Both the position numbers and the translations under genes were made by a program. From NCBI GenBank assembly GCA_963691705.1, contig OY829540.1, positions 45,482,158 through 45,546,157 of the forward strand: a stretch of DNA of 64,000 bases, in the 5' to 3' direction. Under the pieces are notes generated by a model. The model did no database searches and was not told the origin of the DNA. It saw only the letters and a program-made list of their open reading frames with translations. The number at the start of each line of letters is the position of its first letter. Position 1 is the stretch's first letter. Origin of the DNA: Viola odorata (Eukaryota; Streptophyta; Magnoliopsida; Malpighiales; Violaceae). This document shows, piece by piece, positions 56,287 to 64,000 of this stretch.

Positions 56287-58777
56287 TTAACAGACAACAT
56301 GTGCGGACGTGACCAGACACAACATTAAAAACACGATGTGGTGACGTGACCCTTCACAAAGCTTAACAGAGAACATGTGCAAACACAACATTAAAAACAC
56401 GATGTGGGGACGTGACCCTTCACAACGCTTAACAGACAGCATGTGCAAACACAACATTAAAAACATGATGTGGGGACGTGACCCTTCACAACGCTTAACA
56501 GACAACATGTGCAGACGTGACCAGACACAACATTATCAGACGACATGTGCGGAAGTGACCAAACACAACATTAAAAACACGATGTGGGGACGTGACCCTT
56601 CACAACGCTTAACAGAGAACATGTGCGGACGTGACCAGACACAACATTATCAGACGACATGTGCGGACGTGACCAAACACAACATTAAAAACACGATGTG
56701 GGGACGTGACCCTTCACAACGCTTAACAGACAACATGTGCGGACGTTACCAGACACAACATTATCAGACGACATGTGCGGACGCGACCAAAAACGATGTG
56801 GGGACGTGACCCTTCACAACTCTTAACAGGCATCATGTGCGGACGTGACCAGACACAACATTATCAGACGACATGTGCGGATGTGAGCAAACACGATGTG
56901 GGGACGTGACCCTTCACAACGCTTAACAGACAACATGTGCTGACGTGACCAAACACAACATTAAACATACGATGTGGGGACGTGACCTTTCACAAGGCTT
57001 AACAGAAAACATGTGCAGACGTGACCAGACACAACATTATTAGACGACATGTGCGGACGTGACCAAACACGATGTGAGGACGTAACCCTTCACAATGCTT
57101 ACCAGACAACATGTGCGGACGTGACCAGACACAACATTATCAGACGACATGTGCGGATGTGACCACACACAACATTAAAAACAGGATGTGGGGACGTGAC
57201 CCTTCACAACGCTTAACAGACGACATGTGCAGATGTGACCAGACACAACATTATCAGACGACATGTGCGGACGTGACCAAACACGATATGGGGACATGAC
57301 CCTTCAAAACGCTTAACAGACAACATGTGCGGACGTGACCACACACAACATTAAAAACACGATGTGGGGACGTGACCCTTCACAACGCTTAACAGACAAC
57401 ATGTGCGGACGTGACCAGATACAACATTATAAGACGACATGTGCGAACGTTACCAGACACAACATTATCAGACAACATGTGCGGACGTGACCAAACACGA
57501 TGTGAGGACGTGACCCTTCACAAAACTTCACAGACAACATGTGCGGACGTGACCAGACACAACATTATCAGAGGACATGTGAGGACGTGACCAAACACAA
57601 CATATAAAACACGATGTGGGGACGTGACCTTCACAACGCTTAACAGACAACGTGTACAGACGTGACCAGACACAACATTATCTGACGACATGTGCGGACG
57701 TGACCAAACACGATGTGGGGACGTGACCCTTCACAACGCTTAACAGACAACATGTGCGGACGTGACCAGACACAACATTATCAGACGACATGTGCGGATG
57801 TGACCAAACACAACATTAAAAACACGATGTGTGGGCGTGACCCATCACAACGCTTAACAGACAACATGTGCAGACGTGACCTGACACAACATTATCAGAC
57901 GACATGTGCAGATGTGACCAAGCACGATGTGGGGACGTGACCCTTCACAACGCTTAACAGACAACATGTGCGGACGTGACCAGACACAACATTAAAAACA
58001 CGATGTGGTGACGTGACCCTTCACAAAGCTTAACAGAGAACATGTGCAAACACAACATTAAAAACACGATGTGGGGACGTGACCCTTCACAACGCTTAAC
58101 AGACAGCATGTGCAAACACAACATTAAAAACATGATGTGGGGACGTGACCCTTCACAACGCTTAACAGACAACATGTGCAGACGTGACCAGACACAACAT
58201 TATCAGACGACATGTGCGGAAGTGACCAAACACAACATTAAAAACACGATGTGGGGACGTGACCCTTCACAACGCTTAACAGAGAACATGTGCGGACGTG
58301 ACCAGACACAACATTATCAGACGACATGTGCGGACGTGACCAAACACAACATTAAAAACACGATGTGGGGACGTGACCCTTCACAACGCTTAACAGACAA
58401 CATGTGCGGACGTTACCAGACACAACATTATCAGACGACATGTGCGGACGCGACCAAAAACGATGTGGGGACGTGACCCTTCACAACTCTTAACAGGCAT
58501 CATGTGCGGACGTGACCAGACACAACATTATCAGACGACATGTGCGGATGTGAGCAAACACGATGTGGGGACGTGACCCTTCACAACGCTTAACAGACAA
58601 CATGTGCTGACGTGACCAAACACAACATTAAACATACGATGTGGGGACGTGACCTTTCACAACGCTCAACAGAAAACATGTGCAGACGTGACCAGACACA
58701 ACATTATTAGACGACATGTGCGGACGTGACCAAACACGATGTGAGGACGTAACCCTTCACAATGCTTACCAGACAAC
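55160..58777 (+). repeat. Tandem duplication, period 1667 bp, two copies and a partial third
   Basis: Copies at about 55160-56826 and 56827-58493, continuing into 58494 and beyond. Shared rare changes at a 1667 bp offset: ATCAGAGGACATGTGAGG (55903/57570), GCAGATGTGACCAAGCACG (56240/57907) and GTGCTGACGTGACCAAAC (56938/58605). Copy-specific changes such as CAAGGCTTAAC near 56993 and CGCTCAACAG near 58670 show only slight divergence since. Confidence 0.92.
56287..57953 (+). repeat. HOR type 3, 1667 bp
   Basis: Differs from earlier type 3 units in having ATTAAAAAC where they have ATTGAAAAC (near 56570), a state shared only with the 57954 unit. Private change: GTGCAGATGTGACC near 57231. Confidence 0.87.
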
Positions 58778-59696
58778 ATGTGCGGACGTGACCAGACACA
58801 ACATTATCAGACGACATGTGCGGACGTGACCACACACAACATTAAAAACAGGATGTGGGGACGTGACCCTTCACAACGCTTAACAGACGACATGTGCAGA
58901 CGTGACCAGACACAACATTATCAGACGACATGTGCGGACGTGACCAAACACGATATGGGGACATGACCCTTCAAAACGCTTAACAGACAACATGTGCGGA
59001 CGTGACCACACACAACATTAAAAACACGATGTGGGGACGTGACCCTTCACAACGCTTAACAGACGACATGTGCAGACTTGACCAGACACAACATTATCAG
59101 ATGACATGTGCGGACGTGACCAAACACAACATTAAAAATACGATGTGGGGACGTGACCCTTTAGAACGCTTAACAGACAACATGTGCGGACGTGACCAGA
59201 CACAACATTATCAGACGACATGTGCGGACGTGACCAAACACGATGTGAGGACGTGACCCTTCATAACGCTTCACAGACAACATGTGAGGACGTGACCAGA
59301 CACAACATTATCAGACGACATGTGAGGACGTGACCAAACACAACATATAAAACACGATGTGGGGACGTGACCTTCACAACGCTTAACAGACAACATGTAC
59401 AGACGTGACCAGACACAACATTATCTGACGACATGTGCGGACGTGACCAAACACGATGTGGGGACGTGACCCTTCACATCGCTTAACCGACAATATGTGC
59501 GGACGTGACCAGACACAACATTATCAGACGACATGTGCGGACGTGACCAAACACAACATTAAAAACACGATGTGTGGGCGTGACCCATCACAACGCTTAA
59601 CAGACAACATGTGCAGACGTGACCATACACAACATTATCAGACGACATGTGCGGATGTGACCAAACACGATGTGGGGACGTGACCCTTCACAATGC
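57954..59696 (+). repeat. HOR type 3, 1743 bp
   Basis: Last type 3 unit of the block and start of the second 3-2-1 series. It has the same length as the 22109 unit. Private changes: CGCTCAACAG near 58670, CTTCACATCGCTTAACCG near 59471 and GACCATACACAAC near 59622. Confidence 0.87.
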
Positions 59697-60760
59697 TTAA
59701 CAGACAACATGTGCGGACGTGACCAGACACAACATTAAAAAAACGATGTGGTGACGTGACCCTTCACAAAGCTTAACAGAGAACATGTGCAAACACAACA
59801 TTAAAAACACGATGTGGGGACGTGACCCTTCACAACGCTTAACAGACAGCATGTGCAAACACAACATTAAAAACATGATGTGGGGACGTGACCCTTCACA
59901 ACGCTTAACAGACAACATGTGCAGACGTGACCAGACACAACATTATCAGACGACATGTGCGGAAGTGACCAAACACAACATTGAAAACACGATGTGGGGA
60001 CGTGACCCTTCACAACGCTTAACAGAGAACATGTGCGGACGTGACCAGACACAACATTATCAGACGATATGTGCGGACGTGACCAAACACGATGTGGGGA
60101 CGTGACCCTTCACAACGCTTAACAGACAACATGTGCGGACGTGACCAGATACAACATTATAAGACGACATGTGCGAACGTTACCAGACACAACATTATCA
60201 GACAACATGTGCGGACGTGACCAAACACGATGTGAGGACGTGACCCTTCACAACGCTTAACAGACAACATGTGCGGACGTGACCAGACACAACATTATCA
60301 GACGACATGTGCGGACGTGACCAAACACAACATTAAAAACACGATGTGTGGGCGTGACCCATCACAACGCTTAACAGACAACATGTGCAGACGTGACCAA
60401 ACACAACATTAAAAATACGATGTGGGGACGTGACCCTTTAGAACGCTTAACAGACAACATGTGCGGACGTGACCAGACACAACATTATCTGACGACATGT
60501 GCGGACGTGACCAAACACGATGTGGGGACGTGACCCTTCACAACGCTTAACCGACAACATGTGCGGACGTGACCAGACACAACATTATCAGACGACATGT
60601 GCGGACGTGACCAAACACAACATTAAAAACACGATGTGTGGGCGTGACCCATCACAACGCTTAACAGACAACATGTGCAGACGTGACCTGACACAACATT
60701 ATCAGACGACATGTGCGGATGTGACCAAACACGATGTGGGGACGTGACCCTTCACAACGC
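59697..60760 (+). repeat. HOR type 2, 1064 bp, rearranged
   Basis: Opens as a standard type 2 unit (ATTGAAAAC, CAGACGATATGTG near 60062) but is 77 bp longer than 987 bp, equal to one W plus one G. It lacks the CATATAAAACACG monomer. Instead it has an extra GTGTGGGCGTGACCC trimer near 60347 and a CCTTTAGAACGC monomer near 60436 that normally belongs to type 1 and type 3 units. Confidence 0.87.
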
Positions 60761-63614
60761 TTAACAGACAACATGTGCGGACGTGACCAGACACAACATT
60801 AAAAACACGATGTGGTGACGTGACCCTTCACAAAGCTTAACAGAGAACATGTGCAAACACAACATTAAAAACACGATGTGGGGACGTGACCCTTCACAAC
60901 GCTTAACAGACAGCATGTGCAAACACAACATTAAAAACATGATGTGGGGACGTGACCCTTCACAACGCTTAACAGACAACATGTGCAGACGTGACCAGAC
61001 ACAACATTATCAGACGACATGTGCGGAAGTGACCAAACATATCATTAAAAACACGATGTGGGGACGTGACCCTTCACAACGCTTAACAGAGAACATGTGC
61101 GGACGTGACCAGACACAACATTATCAGACGACATGTGCGGACGTGACCAAACACAACATTAAAAACACGATGTGTGGGCTTGACCCATCACAACGCTTAA
61201 CAGACAACATGTGCAGACGTGACCAGACACAACATTATCAGACGACATGTGCGGATGTGACCAAACACGATGTGGGGACGTGACCCTTCACAACGCTTAA
61301 CAGACAACATGTGCGGACGTGACCAGACACAACATTATCAGACAACATGTGCGGACGTGACCAAACACAACACTAAAAACACGATGTGTGGGCGTGACCC
61401 TTCACAACGCTTAACAGACAACATGTGCAGACGTGACCTGACACAACATTATCAGACGACATGTGCGGATGTGACCAAGTACGATGTGGGGATGTGACCC
61501 TTCACAACGCTTAACAGACAACATGTGCGGACGTGACCAGACACAACATTAAAAACACGATGTGGTGACGTGACCCTTCACAAAGCTTAACAGAGAACAT
61601 GTGCAAACACAACATTAAAAACACGATGTGGGACGTGACCCTTCACAATGCTTAACAGACAACATGTGCAGACGTGACCAGACACAACATTATCAGACGA
61701 CATGCGCGGAAGTGACCAAACACAACATTAAAAACACGATGTGGGGACGTGACCCTTCACAACGCTTAACAGAGAACATGTGGGGACGTGACCCTTCACA
61801 ACGCTTAACAGACAACATGTGCGGACGTGACCAAACACAACATTAAAAACACGATGTGGGGACGTGACCCTTCACAACGCTTAACAGACAACATGTGCGG
61901 ACGTTACCAGACACAACATTATCAGACGACATGTGCGGACGCGACCAAAAACGATGTGGGGACGTGACCCTTCACAACTCTTAACAGGCATCATGTGCGG
62001 ACGTGACCAGACACAACATTATCAGACGACATGTGCGGATGTGAGCAAACACGATGTGGGGACGTGACCCTTCACAACGCTTAACAGACAACATGTGCGG
62101 ACGTGACCAAACACAACATTAAACATACGATGTGGGGACGTGACCTTTCACAACGCTTAACAGAAAACATGTGCAGACGTGACCAGACACACCATTATTA
62201 GACGACATGTACGGACGTGACCAAACACGATGTGAGGACGTAACCCTTCACAATGCTTACCAGACAACATGTGCGGACGTGACCAGACACAACATTATCA
62301 GACGACATGTGCGGACGTGACCACACACAACCTTAAAAACAGGATGTGGGGACGTGACCCTTCACAACGCTTAACAGACGACATGTGCAGACGTGACCAG
62401 ACACAACATTATCAGACGACATGTGCGGACGTGACCAAACACGATATGGGGACATGACCCTTCAAAACGCTTAACAGACAACATGTGCGGACGTGACCAC
62501 ACACAACATTAAAAACACGATGTGGGGACGTGCCCCTTCACAACGCTTAACAGACGACATGTGCAGACTTGACCAGACACAACATTATCAGATGACATGT
62601 GCGGACGTGACCAAACACAACATTAAAAATACGATGTGGGGACGTGACCCTTTAGAACGCTTAACAGACAACATGTGCGGACGTGACCAGACACAACATT
62701 ATCAGACGACATGTGCGGACGTGACCAAACACGATGTGAGGACGTGACCCTTCATAACGCTTCACAGACAATATGTGCGGACGTGACCAGACACAACATT
62801 ATCAGACGACTTGTGAGGACGTGACCAAACACAACATATAAAACACGATGTGGGGACGTGACCTTCACAACGCTTAACAGACAACATGTACAGACGTGAC
62901 CAGACACAACATTATCTGACGACATGTGCGGACGTGACCAAACACGATGTGGGGACGTGACCCTTCACAACGCTTAACAGACAACATGTGCGGACGTGAC
63001 CAGACACAACATTATTAGACGACATGTGCGGACGTGACCAAACACAACATTAAAAACACGATGTGTGGGCGTGACCCATCACAACGCTTAACAGACAACA
63101 TGTGCAGGCGTGACCAGACACAACATTATCAGACGACATGTGCGGATGTGACCAAACACGATGTGGGGACGTGACCCTTCACAACACTTAACAGACAACA
63201 TGTGCGGACGTGACCAGACACAACATTATCAGACGACATGTGAGGACGTGACCAAACACAACATATAAAACACGATGTGGGGACGTGACCTTCACAACGC
63301 TTAACAGACAACATGTACAGACGTGACCAGACACAACATTATCTGACGACATGTGCGGACGTGACCAAACACGATGTGGGGACGTGACCCTTCACAACGC
63401 TTAACCGACAACATGTGCGGACGTGACCAGACACAACATTATCAGACGACATGTGCGGACGTGACCAAACACAACATTAAAAACACGATGTGTGGGCGTG
63501 ACCCATCACAACGCTTAACAGACAACATGTGCAGACGTGACCTGACACAACATTATCAGACGACATGTGCGGATGTGACCAAACACGATGTGGGGACGTG
63601 ACCCTTCACAACGC
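60761..63614 (+). repeat. HOR type 1, 2854 bp
   Basis: Carries CATATCATT near 61038 and a second AAGCTT at 61583-61588. A G monomer is replaced by a W at 61779-61817. Other private changes: ACCAAGTACGATGTGGGGATG near 61475, CACACCATTATTAG near 62188, and GTGCCCCTTCAC near 62530. Confidence 0.87.
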
Positions 63615-64000
63615 TTAACAGACAACATGTGCGGACGTGACCAGACACAACATTAAAAACACGATGTGGTGACGTGACCCTTCACAAAGCTTAACAGAGA
63701 ACATGTGCAAACACAACATTAAAAACACGATGTGGGGACGTGACCCTTCACAACGCTTAACAGACAGCATGTGCAAACACAACATTAAAAACAAGATGTG
63801 GGGACGTGACCCTTCACAACGCTTAACAGACAACATGTGCAGACGTGACCAGACACAACATTATCAGACGACATGTGCGGAAGTGACCAAACACAACATT
63901 GAAAACACGATGTGGGGACGTGACCCTTCACAACGCTTAACAGAGAACATGTGCGGACGTGACCAGACACAACATTATCAGACGACATGTGCGGACGTGA
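63615..64000 (+). repeat. HOR type 3 start, cut by the right window edge
   Basis: Landmark with AAGCTT near 63687, then ATTGAAAAC near 63898, so it is type 3 or type 2; the GACGACATGTGCGGACGTGA end favours type 3. The second J monomer ends AACAAG instead of AACATG near 63790, a private change. The array continues past the window. Confidence 0.8.

Larger units (their letters stand above)
27691..59696 (+). repeat. Block built only of type 3 HORs, 32 kb
   Basis: Seventeen consecutive landmarks from 27691 to 57954 open type 3 units; no CATATCATT mark or second HindIII site 750 bp on occurs until 60761. Unit lengths vary widely (1139, 1315, 1553, 1567, 1667, 1705, 1743, 1843, 1956, 2243, 2949 and 3477 bp), unlike the uniform 3009 bp array. 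The block has grown by overlapping segmental duplications instead of simple repetition of one unit. Confidence 0.88.
57954..63614 (+). repeat. Super-HOR of order 3-2-1, 5661 bp
   Basis: Type 3 (1743 bp), type 2 (1064 bp) and type 1 (2854 bp), followed by a type 3 landmark at 63615. Parallels 22109-27690 in order and approximate length, although the type 1 members differ internally. Confidence 0.75.
1..64000 (+). repeat. Satellite DNA array, 37-39 bp monomer, multi-level higher-order repeats
   Basis: Every part of the window can be read as head-to-tail monomers that begin ATGTG and share a GGACGTGACC core followed by a CACAAC...TTA half. Three types dominate: W (39 bp, GACCCTTCACAACGCTTAAC), G (38 bp, GACCAGACACAACATTATCA) and K (37 bp, GACCAAACACAACATTAAAA). 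They are arranged as W-G-K trimers of 114 bp, or 100 bp when K is shortened. No unit is inverted and no unique sequence interrupts the array. The repeat strand is strongly A-rich: a consensus K monomer has 16 A, 5 T, 7 G and 9 C. The organism and satellite family are not recognised. Tandem monomers, HORs and near-identical kilobase duplications are typical of eukaryotic heterochromatin; a centromeric role is possible but not shown. Confidence 0.97.

Noticed and set aside
1..64000. CRISPR array
   Set aside because: The 36-39 bp period is in a suggestive size range, but there are no unique spacers; every segment is itself a repeat, and no cas genes are present.
1..64000. CENP-B box (vertebrate centromere motif)
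   Set aside because: I looked for TTCG followed by the spaced A and CGGG on both strands and saw no match; the rare TTCG occurrences (near 29023 and 21359) lack the rest.
1..64000. Telomere repeats or a subtelomere end
   Set aside because: No runs of TTAGGG, TTTAGGG, TTAGG or their complements were seen.
1..64000. Transposable element or transposon-derived repeat
   Set aside because: No transposase or reverse transcriptase reading, terminal repeats or target-site duplications; units are head-to-tail with no insertions of foreign sequence.
1..64000. tRNA, rRNA or other structured RNA genes
   Set aside because: No cloverleaf, B-box-like GGTTCGA or conserved rRNA stretch was recognised; a 38 bp repeat leaves no room for them.

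Overview
The whole 64 kb window is one uninterrupted satellite-DNA array. I found no protein-coding gene, RNA gene, transposon or CRISPR array, and no unique sequence at either edge, so the array is longer than the window. The sequence suggests eukaryotic heterochromatin (centromeric, pericentromeric, subtelomeric or similar). I do not recognise the satellite family and cannot name the organism. The basic unit is a 37-39 bp monomer. It has diverged into three main types, here called W (39 bp), G (38 bp) and K (37 bp), which usually run W-G-K as a 114 bp trimer. Two deleted forms are common: K' (23 bp, so a 100 bp trimer) and J (27 bp). Every unit points the same way.

Trimers are organised into higher-order repeats (HORs). 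Each HOR opens with a diagnostic block, a W variant carrying a HindIII site followed by J-W-J-W. Using that block I divide the window into 36 full or edge-truncated HORs, one short internally truncated HOR, and the tail of another at the left edge. They fall into three types. Type 1 (9 copies) has a second HindIII site 750 bp after the first and a distinctive variant that reads HIIKNT when translated. Type 2 (8 copies) is mostly 987 bp. Type 3 (19 copies) runs from 1.1 to 3.5 kb.

Layout: 1-3987 holds a left remnant, a type 1, a type 2 and a truncated unit. 3988-19032 holds five nearly identical 3009 bp copies of a type 1 + type 2 dimer. 19033-29646 holds a 5.6-5.8 kb cassette and most of a second one (order 1-3-2-1-3). 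27691-59696 is a block made only of type 3 units, built by nested tandem duplications of 276, 313, 490, 1139, 1315, 1667, 5515 and 6830 bp. 59697-64000 returns to type 2, type 1, type 3.

The order 3-2-1 occurs at 22109-27690 and again at 57954-63614. I infer that this roughly 5.6 kb super-HOR is the older arrangement. On that reading, the 3009 bp array (2-1 only) and the type-3-only block are two separate expansions that each lost part of it. Many open frames of 60-144 codons exist on both strands, but only because 114 is divisible by three and the repeat has few stops; I do not regard them as genes.
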